From Polytrichum commune (Eukaryota > Streptophyta > Polytrichopsida > Polytrichales > Polytrichaceae): DNA of 64,000 nt. Position numbers and translations under genes: made by a program. Below are positions 25,400 to 41,096 of the stretch, piece after piece. The first letter of the stretch is position 1; every line of letters begins with the position of its first letter. The stretch lies in contig OX485806.1 of assembly GCA_950295325.1 (NCBI GenBank), positions 9,920,001 to 9,984,000 on the forward strand, read 5' to 3'. The notes below the pieces were generated by a model. The model saw only the letters and a list, made by a program, of their open reading frames with translations, was not told the origin of the DNA and made no database searches.

Positions 25400-27080
25400 A
25401 AGTGACTAACATTATCATGGAGACTCATAATTTGTTGTTGATATACTAATATCTAAGCTCAAGGTTGAATATCGGGTTTGATTCATTCAACCGTACCAAT
25501 TCAACTCATAATTCAACATTTCACTAATGATTTAATCAACCGGGAATTGATTTAACTCACAATTTAACATTTTAGGTCTTCCAACAACATGTGTACTATA
25601 GACACAATGATTAAATTGCAACCCTAAAGTTGGATAGGCCTTGTGGTTTGAAGTGATCGAATCAACGCAAAGTCAGTATTGGCACATGACATCAGAGGTC
25701 TATGATGGTGGAGGTCACCCGGAACAAATAAATAAAATTAAAATGAACATTGGTGCATTTGCCTCGATGTGAATGGACGGCCATTTTCTCTAAACACACT
25801 AATCATGTCTTACCAAGGAACAGGGTGACTAGCATGTAGAATAGGAGAAGTTTAACCACATGTATATTTTTAAGAGACTCGAGTCTAAACTCTTTCCTTG
25901 AGTAAATTGTGACTTCATGTCAACATTCACCGATCATGTCTTACTATGATATTCAATTGAAGATTGTGCTTCAAAGAGAAGCTTGGATAACATGTACCTA
26001 GGTATCAATGGGGAGATGTTCTTGAGGGGGTGAGTTTACAATTGATCCACACTCGTTCCTATGAGCTTCCTTGTTGTTTTGCACCAAACCCTAAACTTAG
26101 AAATCCATTAGAAACGTAAATTCATGAATGTTGTTTTCGAGGGAATTGCTTTTGTACACATGGTGCCATTTCTAAGGAATGTAAGTTAGGGAAACCAAAG
26201 TGTCTTGAGACCTAATGTAGTCCAAGAAGCTCCAATCGTGCAGAAACTCATAGTGTTGTGGATGGTATTTAGTGTCACTTACTATTTCAAGTTACACGTT
26301 TCTTCAAATTATTACTCAGTACGCGAGTTTCTACCAAGTAACTTTGTTGATGCTCTATTATGTCCAAACCATCTATTTATACATTGTGTTGAAAAAGATG
26401 AAATTCATACTAAAAACTTTCAGCATTTTCCAATTCTTAATACTAGGTTACACATAAAACTAAGATATAGCACTAGCACAAGAGCCTTCAACAATCTGTA
26501 CAAGACCACACAACAACTTATAAGAGTTCAAATATTAAAGTGGCTCATGATAAATATGAGATACATCAATCCTAACGCCAAACTAAATAAGGTATCAAAT
26601 AGACACCCCTTATTCAATTGTTTTTCTTATTACTTCACCGATGTTTCAGTGGTGTGTGTTTTGGTGTGGCTCTAAGAACGGATACCAAAATGACATGCGT
26701 CTAAAAACACAATGGATTGCATGCTCAAAAGATGATAACATTATGACATTAAGAGTCAACATAATTTAATTTGGGGGGGGGGGATTCCCTATGACCATTT
26801 GATATACTCACTTTGGTAATAGAATAGGATATTCAAATGAGCTCTTATAATTATGAGGAAAGTGGCTCTGGCCTTGACATGAATTCTCTAACCATTTTAT
26901 ACTTATTGCGTGTTTAATATCCTAGGAGAAGTGAGCTTCACTCTAACCTCCATAATATCAACCTCCTTAATGTAACTCCTCCTCTTACATCTCAAAACCC
27001 TAGAGAACAAATGTTCTCAACTTAAATCTCACTCATTGTTGTCATATTTCCCTCCCATATATCATGGGTTTTTGACATAA
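25400..27080. other. No gene recognised; AT-rich DNA with repeat remnants
   Basis: A 156-codon open frame at 26205-26675 (+) has no coding composition, and its first part matches the interior of the CTACACTAA MITEs (ggtatttagtgtcacttact, tatgtccaaacc). Region 26650-26945 is an R1 repeat copy. An 11-G run lies near 26773. Confidence 0.6.
26650..26945. repeat. Dispersed repeat R1 copy
   Basis: It shares the R1 landmarks: ggtgtggctctaagaac near the left end, gatattcaaatgagctc in the middle, and tatcctaggagaagtgagct at the right. Confidence 0.5.
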
Positions 27081-27540
27081 ATGCTTAAACGGCTCCAGCC
27101 ACCTTTCTCTGCCACATCGCAGATCAATGGCAAGAGAAAGAAAGAGGATGTGCAGATAGGCGACACTTGGCGTCACGTGGAGCAGTCCCATGGCAGCTTC
27201 TTGAAGCGCTTCCAACTAGAACCTATAATGTCCGGGAAGAACCGGCGGTTAGTTACAGATGGACCAGTTGAGTTTAAGAAATAACCGGTTGAAGTTGGAG
27301 ACTTCATGAGAATTACCAATCATTTAAAAAGGAATCTATAGAAGAATATACCTAAATTCAATAAAGCAAATCCGGAAGATGTCAACATGTAACCGGCTGG
27401 ATTTAGAATCACTAGGATCTTGAACAACTATATATGCCCAAAAAACTTCCTGGGCACTGCAGAGAACACAATGCCGGATGAGGTGAAAGCACCGGTGCAA
27501 GATGAAGAGCTGACAGTCACAATCCCTGAAATTTGAGAAA
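27081..27540 (+). pseudogene. Class-I small heat-shock protein (Hsp20) remnant
   Basis: Codons from 27121 read INGKRKKEDVQIGDTWRHVE and then SHGSFLKRFQL, the alpha-crystallin core of plant class-I sHSPs. About 240 bp of unrelated AACCGG-rich sequence follows. Homology resumes at 27462 with ENTMPDEVKAPVQDEELTVT followed by IPEI and a TGA. The N-terminal arm and the first beta strands are missing upstream, and the usual C-terminal IxI tail is absent. Truncation, interruption and an early stop argue for a pseudogene. An intron in place of the 240 bp is less likely because no GT donor fits. Confidence 0.7.
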
Positions 27541-27599
27541 GCCATAGCCAAACATCCACCAGATTGAGAGCTCTGAAAAGTCCGATATCTCAACTTGGA

Positions 27600-28987
27600 T
27601 CACTGCTTGCAAATATGTTGTGCATCAGTTGCGTGGAATTGGAACGTGGAGTTGGACTGAATCGATGAAGACCAGTTCCTGTCAGTTGCAAAAAATTGAG
27701 GAGCTGCACATGGAGTTTAGTGACCAGGAGTTTGGGAGTGCAAAGAATGGCGGTGCGTTCTGCGATCCGAGGTTCACATTTGTGAACTCGATTTTGCAGT
27801 GAGCCTTTGCTCTTGTAATAAGAACATCGATAAACTTTTGATACTTTATCTGCAGTATCACTGGTTGTGCTGTATATCAGTTCAATTCTTGTGTATGCTT
27901 GATGCATCTCATTCTTAATTTTGATTGGTTTCAAAGATTTGAAATAGATTCAGTGTGTTGCATTTCAGAATTACAGTTCCTGATAAGTCTCTTGAGTATT
28001 TTACATATGTGTGCAAGATGACAATTATTGGATTTCACCATAGGTGGAAGTTGGAAAAGTTTTGTTTTGTATTGTTTTGTTGCAAGTGGAGTGCATTTGT
28101 GATGAATTGTTTAGAATGTGCATTGCTCACATAACTGCTCCTAAGAAATTTTGATAACAAAAGTTTTATGTATGGTTGATAGTGACCACTTTTTGTACAT
28201 GACAATACGTACAAACATATCATAGATATATGCAGCATTTTGTACAAACATATCTATGATATGTGCAGCTTTGGGAGATTATCCATGTCCTGTAGCTGAA
28301 ATCATTAATTTGAACATTACAACGTTGCACTTTGTGTTATTCCGTAAGGTCACACAATATACTAATTCTCTTTTATCAAGCATCCATGTTAATACTAAAA
28401 AAGTCCTTAATATCACGGGCACTTTGGTTGTCAAAGTCGTGGGTATTACGGAGGTTTAAGTGAAATCGGAAAAGCTGAATATTTAAGAGCCATTCCTTTA
28501 CGATAGTGTACTGATATTCATCTCCACTGTAGTAAACAAATCATCTCCATTGCAAAGGAAATTGTCACCACTGCACATATGAGAAGCGAAGCTATCGACA
28601 TAAACACAACGCAATATTGGTCAACAAATGTAGATATTTTCCAGGTACAAGCAGGCTAAAGGTAACCGCAACATAGTGGGTGGGCATTCAGAACACACCA
28701 TAAAGACACATGTTGAAAAAACAAATTATTAAAAACAATTCGCCTGATTCGCATTCAATATTGAACACAATTGAAAGAACCTATCTGTGCAGTTATAAAT
28801 TAAACAGACTTCCACTTCCAATAACCAACACTAAATCAAGGAAAATATGATTTTCATGTAATGCTGCTTCTCCATAAATTTGCCAATACAACAAGTTTCC
28901 TTGTGGAAATATAATGTGGTGGAAGTTGGAGAACATTCCACATACCCCATCTACGTCTACAGATCAGTTCTATGAGCTATGAGTTCA
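27600..28987. other. No gene recognised
   Basis: Short open frames at 27620-27802 (+) and 27590-27934 (-) overlap and have no recognisable domain. 28315-28460 is a dispersed repeat also present inverted at 33905-34055. The stretch ends at the outer breakpoint of the actin inverted repeat. Confidence 0.5.
28315..28460 (+). repeat. Dispersed repeat R3, copy outside the left actin arm
   Basis: Landmarks gcactttgtgttattccgta, gcatccatgttaata and taatatcacgggcacttt are shared, in reverse, with 33905-34055. Inverted copies therefore bracket the left arm of the actin palindrome. No coding potential. Confidence 0.55.
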
Positions 28988-30632
28988 AAAAAGTTCTATG
29001 AGCTCTACAACTAGCTTAAAAGTGGAAAAGTATATAAAAGTGTCGCTTTTAGGCACACATAACTTGAATTTGAAGTATCTCCAAGAATTGAAGTGTTTCC
29101 GGCTAACACACCAAAGACAACACACAAAACTAACACCACATGGTTGCTCACGTCTTTTATAAGCTTTGGAATTCACACCTTGCAACTAGTTTCTACATAA
29201 ACTCATCTATTACAAAGGTGGAAACACAATGAACTATTTTAAAGGTTCAATTCCTATTTTTAGATGAGCTAATTTAGGATCTGACACAAAGAACCCAAAT
29301 TTGCTTATTGGGCTCCGATGGAATGAAGTGGCCCTCAATTTGTGGGAAAGTTGTTTTAGTAAAGCTCCTTCATTTACAATATGAGTGTGAGATAAAGTTC
29401 ACATAGGCGACACAAACTCCAATCCTCATTGTTTGGACCACGTTACTAAGCTTATTTCCACACTCAAAACAGTGGGGAAAGTAGTGTGAGTGCACACTAC
29501 TTTGCAACACACAATATTCATCATCACAAGCCGATGGTGTAAGTTACAATATTTGTAGGGAATTGGATTCAAAATAGTGTGCAATGTTTTTCAATCTATT
29601 CAACAATTGACTTCACCAAGAACACTTCCTACTGCTCCAAGAGATCACATTGTAAAATTCACCAACCCAAATATCACCTTTTCCAGCTTCTGCACTGCAC
29701 AAGGGAAATATGTGAGAAGCGAAGTTATGGACGTGAACACAATGGAATGCTAAAAAATTAAGGTAATATCCAGAAACTGAAACATAGTGGCTTGTCATTC
29801 TTACAAATAACCGCTCTTACCCTAAACCTGCAGATTGCCATATCATGTTTCATTTGTTAATGTCACAACGTCACAACCCTGCGATTATTTGCAAAAGTAA
29901 AACCACACATGCAGGTCCACAGATCAGCGCATGAGTTCACCAACTACCTATGAGTGGCAAGTGGAGATGAGGATCACAGTCGAATTCATGCATGGAGACT
30001 GCTGCCATTGTTTAATTGCTGTCTCTTCCTACAAGAATTTGTTCAATGAGAATAGGAAACATGCATTATGCGATGCAGTTCAGCATCCACTCCAGTAAGC
30101 AAGACCAAGTATGTATAACGTAATGTGGTGGAAGCCATGGTTCTCTGAATTCTTGTTTCTTTTGATTTTAAGGATCGTTTTGGTAAAGACTGTTCGATAT
30201 TAACTCTTAACACCATGCTAGCGGAAGATAGCCAGAACCACAACACAATTAACACTCCCATGCACAAATACAACCACCTTCATCATCAATAGTAACGAGC
30301 TGCCCAATGCTCTCAATTATCACAAAATGGGATTTAACATTGTAGATATTCCTTCAACCAATTTCTACCACACAAAATCAGGAATCTGTAAGCTTGCTTG
30401 GCGATCTGGCGATCACGCTTATATCGCCCATTCATATTCCGCCAGATTCTGCTCTTTTTTTTACAAACCCTACATTTCACCCAAACGTGAACCACTATTT
30501 ATCTGTGCCCGCCGGCCCCTTCAACGAACCCATCCCTGCTGCAGCCCTGAACCAAGGCCTGCATCGTCTCTCCAGCTCCCATCCAGGGGGTGAGCAGAAA
30601 AATCACCAAAACCTGTAACTCACCCTCCTATT

Positions 30633-32435
<1,803 letters not shown>

Positions 32436-32449
32436 GATGTATAATCACC

Positions 32450-33460
32450 CTGAAATGGCTCATCCCAAAACAATGCGTCAGCTGTGTCAAGTGTCCATTT
32501 ATAATTTCATGCAAATCTTGCTCAGATCGTGTCTTCCTCACTACCATAACCTGATGATAATACACTGTTGCAAGGTCCTCTCAACATGTGTAACTGTCTG
32601 AAGATGCACACATTGCACCACGAACCTCATATGCAACAATATTGTAAGGGATCGAAGCACTACGACCGAAAGAATCCTACGTTTTCACGAGCCTATGCAT
32701 AAACCGAAGCACAAGGCCACCTTACGGTGCTGCAAAAATTAAATCGATGTGACTTTTTAGGCATTGCCATTTTGCATCCGTAATATATCTCGACTTCGTG
32801 GGTACGAATCCTCTTTCTCAACCAAACTTCGAAAAATCGTGTGCACAATGCCGCTTAGGTCTACAGTTCTCCAGATCGACTCCCTCGGCCGATTCAATCA
32901 GTGCCTCCCAGAATTGCGTGCACTTGATCCGTGCACGGCATTGGTTGCAAAAGGAAAACTAACTAAAGAGTGACAATATAAACCCGGGGTCTCCACATTG
33001 CAACCCAAGAAGATCCAGCTCGGAAGACTGCCCACGCTACATCTCGAATGACACTCGTGACTGGCGAAGAGGAGACACCGACATCTTTCCACACAGAGGA
33101 AAGACAACGTATTCACAAAACAAACCCCCGCGACCTAAGATCTCAAATCCCACCCCCATCTCACACCATGCCCACATCTTACGCTATAAGCCATCCGCAG
33201 CCACTCACGACCCACACCAGGACCTCGCTCCTCAACATCACCACTACCAACCACATTTCAAACTCTTGCATCGCCACTCCACCATAGGGCTCCTCTCTCA
33301 GCCACATGCTCTGTTTCCCTTCGCGCACCGCCGGATTCGATGCACCGGACCACAGACACACGGACGAGACGCAAATGAGGCAGTTGGCGGCACCACTACT
33401 ACGCTACAGCTAACTCACACACAAGACACGACTTGCGCTCTTTGTCTTGCCTTACCTTAC
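32450..33460 (-). other. Actin copy 1 leader (5' UTR) intron, 1011 bp
   Basis: The leader exon ends ..CATTTCCCTAG, followed by donor gtaaggtaag. The acceptor ccatttcag lies 14 nt before the ATG context TATACATCATGG. Plant actin genes commonly carry a 5' UTR intron here, often needed for strong expression. The right-hand copy of this intron is 988 bp and differs by a few percent, unlike the coding region. Confidence 0.75.
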
Positions 33461-33904
33461 CTAGGGAAATGGCTGGTCCAGACGAGCCGAAGAGAGCTCC
33501 TCCCGCCTACAACCCGATGTCAAGTGATGCGGCCGCACTCCAGGGACACCGAGAGATGCCGCGAGAGGAGCAGGAAGAGAGCTGTGAGAGACCCAACAAC
33601 CACAACTGCTGCACAAGAGCAATGACGCAGGAGCAGGAGAGAAAGAGGAGAGGGTTTGGCGACAAAAAGGGAAGCGCCAGGGCGAGGGCGCTGCGGTGGC
33701 GGAGCTTCCCTTTGCGCCTCTCAGGCTGTCGTCCGGGACTCTTCTCTCTCTCTCTCTCTTCTCTCTTCTGACAGGGTTAACCCTTGAAGGACGCAAGGCC
33801 TCAATATACGGCCATATATGTAACACCATTTATACGGGCCTCACCAAGTTCAAAAAATCATATTTTATATACCCATGGGTTTCAAATCTCAGTTCTTTTT
33901 ATAG

Positions 33905-34055
33905 TCTTCTACACTCTAAACTCCGTGGTATCACACCTTGTGTTAATTAAAGTGCACGTGATATTACGGAGTGTTGTACTGTTAACATGGATGTGTGATA
34001 CTATAGAATCAGTGTAGCATGTGATACTATGGAATAACACAAAGTGCGACATTTT
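33905..34055 (-). repeat. Dispersed repeat R3, inverted copy in the spacer
   Basis: Reverse-complement match to 28315-28460, with shared landmarks gcactttgtgttattcc, catccatgttaaca and taatatcacgtgcacttt. Alternating gtgatacta / tatcacac motifs give local palindromes. Confidence 0.55.
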
Positions 34056-34564
34056 AATGGTGTGGTGTGGTCCACTTCGCTTGGCCTTCCAGGGCGATGT
34101 GGCATATGCATGCACCAACATTTAACAAGTGGCAGCATATGAAGTAGACGAAGAAGAAGGTGACACTCCACATGTTGACACGTGGCGCAATACGAGGGTG
34201 TGGGTTGACCTCCTTGGTGGTCTGCATCAATGACAAATTTTGTGATATAAGGGAGAGAAATGTGACAATAAGGAATGAGATGTGGACTACGAACATCCGT
34301 TCCCTAGGGTTTCGGGATATTAGAAAGTTAATGACATTATGAGGGTTGATATTACGGAGTTTAGGGTGTACTCGTGTTGGACACAGATGATCAAAACACA
34401 ACGTATGTATTTGCATCCAAGGGCAACCATGTTGTGTATTTGGACTTAACGCATCAATAACGTCAAGGCATTCAATTGATTCAAAAGTGCACATTAAAAA
34501 ATAATCAATTCTATATAGAGTTACTTCTGACATAGTTTGTTGCGAACGCCCAAGGCTATATCAC

Positions 34565-34870
34565 ATCTTCATTCGGTTGGGCCCCGCCCCTCCTACGCCT
34601 CCTTCATTGCTTGGTCTTCCAGTCTGCACTTGCATGGGAACTCTTCCCCATTGGGAACCAATGTGACAATACCCGGTCAAAATTACAAATATTCAACTTG
34701 ACATTGTCCCCAAGTTAGTTGATGGAGTTTCTTCGCATGCCAAAGGAGCTTAATGGCTTAAGTGATTGGGTATTGGTTCCCAACGGGGAAGAGTTCCCAT
34801 GCAGGTGGGGACAAAAAGACCAGGCACTAATGAAGGTGTAGAAGGGGCAGGGCCTAACCGATTGAAGTTG
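34565..34870. mobile_element. Fold-back element with ~100-bp inverted repeats
   Basis: 34567-34661 (cattcggttgggccccgccc ... tgcatgggaactcttcccc) pairs with 34770-34868 in reverse (..ggggaagagttcccatgca ... ggggcagggcctaaccgattg). The loop is about 110 bp. No ORF; no clear target duplication. Confidence 0.7.
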
Positions 34871-34922
34871 TAATCTAACCGGGGGCATTGGGAATAGAGT
34901 TATGTAGCTCAAATATGTATTA

Positions 34923-35048
34923 GGTAATTGTTTTATTGGAACCGGTTATCGGTGCAGAATCGGTTATGTCAAGGTGGCGAGCCCGCGGGCGAGCGAGCTT
35001 GACAGAACCGGTTCTGCTCCGATAACCGGTTCCAATAAAACAATTACC
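34923..35048. repeat. 126-bp near-perfect palindrome rich in AACCGGTT
   Basis: The arms start ggtaattgttttattggaac and mirror each other about the centre cccgcggg (34982-34989). Only a few mismatches occur in about 60 bp per arm. The arms contain several copies of the self-complementary octamer AACCGGTT, with more copies just downstream to about 35230. Confidence 0.85.
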
Positions 35049-37154
35049 GGACGTAACCGGTTGGCCGCTTTGTTGAGCCGCGCAGGTAACCTAAACAGTG
35101 GGTCACCTGTCACCATAACCGATTTAGATGATCATAACCGGCTGGGATGTCGAGGTTATCGTCTGCAAACCTATGTGCTTAGAGCCAATCGTGTAGTGCC
35201 ACCTCAGCGAAACAAAGCGGCCAACCGGTTACGTGCTTTTATGCGTATAGAGGCTTGGTATGGACCTCTCGGACGCTAAGAGTTAGGTTACCATTATGTC
35301 ACTCACCACCACCCTCCCCCTTTATTTCTCCGGCTCCGTCCTTTGCTACCCCATTCATTAGCTTTATTATTTAGCCCCCTAAGTGGGTTCTTTGCCATTA
35401 ACTTTGCTATTAGTGGGCTAAGTGAGGCCGAATTTATACAACAAACTTGCTATGATACCTTAGGGTCGTTTTACATATATGACAAAGGGTTGTGAGAGAA
35501 CTTGATTTAAGATTGCTCTTGGTCATGGCTGGAATGAAAACACATGAAGTGTCATGTTTAGTTTTGTTCAAGGCCTTCCACACACGTGCATGTAGTATCA
35601 AATGTGAAAGATTCTTTGACAAGTATGGATTTCATCCCCATTCTTTGTGACATTACATGTTATTGTATTGGGTGAGGTGATTTCTTGAGCCGGGATCAAC
35701 AAGACTTGACATGAAAATGATGCCACATTGGCAATGCAAAATTTTACCATATTTTTTACTCAAACCCTAACCTCGAAAAAATTTCTTGACCAATAGGGTT
35801 GTTTGATTTTGGAGTTTCTTGGTCTTGGACCATGCTTTAAATCCACCGTAAGTTTACATTAGGGTGTTGGGTGAAGGAGTTATAGATTGGGCTCTAGCTT
35901 ATAATTTAGTGATCCATTGTGGGATTTCCATGGAGTCCATATCAAAGACTATTGGGTCCAAACTACCCATTATTGTGTGAAGGTCTCATAGGCCCCATTC
36001 CCCACTTAAACGAAGGCTTAAAATAAATTGTTGTTATTTGTGGTTGGTGATGTCAAAAGTGACCCCATTTGTTATAGTTTTGTTTTTCAGTTCAACTTCT
36101 TCAACTTGATCAATACACGGATGATGAGGAAATACATAGAGAATTGGGCTTGTACGAGAGACCTATATTTACATGCATATCACATGCATTTGATCACCAA
36201 GTCGCATATAATTGTAGTTGTATGCCTTCTTTGAAACACATTGTGTTCATCTTAGCTTCAATATCACGGCATGTCTTGGCTTTCCATACGAGTGTAAGAT
36301 GATGATCAAGGATGAAGCGTCTCTCATTTATGCCCTCCTACAATTGGCATTGTCGTTTTTTTTCTCAATCTCACAAATTGCATGAAAATTGCCTAAACTT
36401 TTCTTGTTGGTGGCTTGTACAAATTGTCATGTGGACCATGTATTGATACTTTGAAGGTAATAGTTGCTAATGGAGCATGCTTTGGGACTTGTGATTGGGC
36501 TCAATGCTTGAAGTTTTTTTATTTGATCAAACTTGCAAAAGTAGTTATTAAAGTAGACTTCTTCCACCATTCATAAATTCAAGATAGTATGTTCAATTAC
36601 CACACCGTTTTTAGGAAAAGTGTATCGAATGATCATTTTCATATTGTTGCTTGAATTTTTTGGATTTAGGTTGATCTTGTCATCCAAAATTGGAAAATAC
36701 ATAAAAACTCTATTGGGGGGCAAGCATTTCTTGAACAACTTACCTTGCAAGGTAGTGCAAAAAAACCATGGTCCTTAAAGGGAAGGCAAACTCTACTACT
36801 AATGGCATGTGTAGTTCGAGTGCCCAAGGCATAGAGTCTAAACCACATTTAAACCTAGCCTTCGTAACCTAGAAATTCAATGGATAACATTTTATAAATT
36901 GGAGGGTATGCACCTGTAGTGGAACAAGTCTATGCAATGTTGCACACAATTATTGATGGAATTGGTATATGAAAATGATCAATGATGTAGTTAGAGTCAA
37001 CTTAACAATTATGTGGTCATGGGTTCAACGATGCCAACCTAAATAAGGGAAATGTTGACAATGAGTTTCAGATCGATTTTGCTTTGGTAGTTTTGACGTG
37101 CGTTCAATTTAGATCACGATGGTGGAGCTTCATCAACAATGTACCTAGCACTAA

Positions 37155-37645
37155 GGGCCACTTCACACATGAGACTGAGAGCCCGTGACCATTACACTCC
37201 AAGCACTCTCATTGGTGGAAAAGGTGGATCCAGTCCAAGTTCGCGTCACACTATCCTTGAGGGACGAACGGAGTATGTGTATGCAAGATGGATGTAAAGT
37301 CTACATGGATTCCCACGTGGCATTGAATGGAACATGTTTCACGGGCACTTGGACTATTTTCAAAACCACATGTTGGAGGTAGGTCTAACACAAAACCGGG
37401 AGACCATGGCACTCCAAACGCTCACAATTGTTGGTTTATTATATTTGATCATGTGTGAGGACCCGCGTGAATAGAAATTCATTGAAATAGCATTTGGGCC
37501 AGTCACATATGACTTCACACTACACTTGAAGGTCCATGACCACACTACATGATTTTAGAGGTGTGTTGGGACGGCCTTTGGACACTTTCTTTTGGGCTCT
37601 TACAATTTCACGGTCGCGGCTCTTGGCTCATGTGTGAAGTGGCCC
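37155..37645. mobile_element. Tourist-like (PIF/Harbinger)-type MITE, 491 bp
   Basis: The left end GGGCCACTTCACACATGAG and right end ..catgtgtgaagtggccc are inverted repeats. The 3-bp TAA duplication is on both sides (37152-37154, 37646-37648). A related element is at 53613-54214. The interior has no ORF with coding character. Confidence 0.75.
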
Positions 37646-37648
37646 TAA

Positions 37649-37933
37649 AACAACGGTTGTGAGCATTCAGAGTGCCATGGTCTCCCTTTCTTGTGTTAGG
37701 CCTACCTCCAAGGTTGGTTTTGAAAATAATCCAAGTGACCATGAACCATGAACCATTCCATGCCATGCAGGAATCCATGTAGACTTTACATCCATCTTGC
37801 ATTCACATACTCCGTTGATCCCTCAAGCGTAGTGTGAAGTAGCGAACTTGGACCGGCTCCGTCTTTTCCACCAATGAGAGTGCTCAAGGTGTAGTGGTCA
37901 CGGGCTCGCAGTCTCTCGTGTGTGAAGTGGCCC
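37649..37933. mobile_element. Second, partial copy of the same MITE family, abutting
   Basis: This segment is the reverse complement of about 37155-37430, with landmarks gagaccatggcactcc, tgcaagatggatgtaaagtc, caatgagagtgct and the end gtgtgtgaagtggccc. With the first copy it forms a ~780-bp fold-back whose arms are about 270 bp. It ends 37 bp before the right actin arm begins. Confidence 0.7.
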
Positions 37934-38291
37934 CGAGTGTTTGCTTATTCAAAGGAACCACACTTGTTCTTGTCAGAAGAGAGAGGAGAGAGAAGAGTGT
38001 GGCGGACAGCCTGGGTGGGCGTCCCAAAGGGAAGCTCCCTCGCCCTCGCCCTGGCGCTTCCCTTTTTGTCGCCAAACCCTCTCCTCTTTCCTCTTGCTCC
38101 AGCGTCCCTCTCCCCTCCAGTGCACTTGTTGTGTCTCTCTCCCGCCTCTCCTCGTTTCTCCTCCCCTTGCGGCACCCTCTCGCTGCTGTCCCTGCAGCGC
38201 GGCCGCATCATCTACCATCGGCGGGCAGGCGGAAGGAGCACGCAGGCGGCAGGAGCTCTCTTCGGCTCGTCTGGACCAGCCATTTCCCTAG

Positions 38292-39279
38292 GTAAGGTAA
38301 GGCAAGACAAAGGGCGCAAGTCGTGTCTTGTGTGCGAGTTAGCTGTAGCGTAGTAGTGGTGCTGCCATCCGTCTCTTTTGCGTCTCGTCCGTGCGTCTGT
38401 GGTCCGGTGCATCGAATCCGGCGGTGCAGGAAGGGAAACAGAGCATGTGGCTGAGAGAGGAGCCCTATGCTGGAGTGGCGATGCAAGAGTTTGAAATGTG
38501 GTTGGTAGTGGTGATGTTGAGGAGCGAGGTCCTGGTGTGGGTCGTGAGTGGCTGCGGATGGGTTATAGCGTGAGATGTGGGCATGGTGTGAGATGGGGGT
38601 GGGATTTGAGATCTTAGGTCGCGGGGGTTTGTTTTGTCAATACGTTGTTGTTCCTCTGTGTGGGATGATGTCGGTGTCTCCTGTTCGCCAGTCACGAGTG
38701 TCATTCGAGATGCACCTTCTTGTTGCAATGTGGAGGCCCCAGGTTTATATTGTCACTCCTTAGTTAGTTTTCCTTTTGCAACCAATGCCGTGCACGGATC
38801 AAGTGCACGCAGGTCTGGGAGGCACCGATTGAGTCGAACGAGTAAGTCGATCTGGAGCACTTTTAGACCTAAGCGGTGTTGTGCACACGATTTCTCGAAG
38901 TTTGGATGAGGAGAATGAGAATTCGTACCCGCGAGGTCGAGATGTCTTACGGATGCAAATGGCAATCCCTATAAAATTGCATCGACTTGTTTTTGGCAGG
39001 ACTGTAAGGTGGCCTTGTGATTCGGTTTATGCATAGGCTCGTGAAAACGTAGGATTCTTTCGGTCGTAGTGCTTCGATCCCTTACAATATTGTTGCATAT
39101 GAGGTTCGTGGTGCAATGTGTGCATCTTCAGACAGTTACACATGTTGAGAGGACCTTGCAACAGTGTATTATCATCAGGTTATGGTAGTGAGGAAGACAC
39201 GATCTGAGCAAGATTTGCATGAAATTATAAATGGACACTTGACACAGCTGACGCATTGTTTTGGGATGAGCCATTTCAG
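38292..39279 (+). other. Actin copy 2 leader (5' UTR) intron, 988 bp
   Basis: Donor ccctag|gtaaggtaagg and acceptor catttcag|ggtgattatac. The leader exon is only about 320 bp from the arm boundary at 37971, so most of the distal promoter differs between the two actin copies. Confidence 0.75.
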
Positions 39280-39293
39280 GGTGATTATACATC

Positions 39294-41096
<1,803 letters not shown>

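Larger units (their letters stand above)
33774..37970. other. Spacer between the two actin arms, 4197 bp
   Basis: No gene is recognised. It holds an inverted copy of repeat R3 (33905-34055), a fold-back element (34565-34870), a 126-bp GC-rich palindrome (34923-35048), an AT-rich stretch without features (about 35300-37100), and the Tourist-like MITE cluster (37155-37933). Open frames such as 34974-35279 come from the palindrome and the AACCGGTT-rich DNA beside it. Confidence 0.8.

Noticed and set aside
26205-26675. 156-codon plus-strand ORF
   Set aside because: AT-rich composition and partial identity to MITE interiors; no domain.
34974-35279. 101-codon ORF in the actin spacer
   Set aside because: It starts inside a palindrome and runs through AACCGGTT repeats; no homology recognised.
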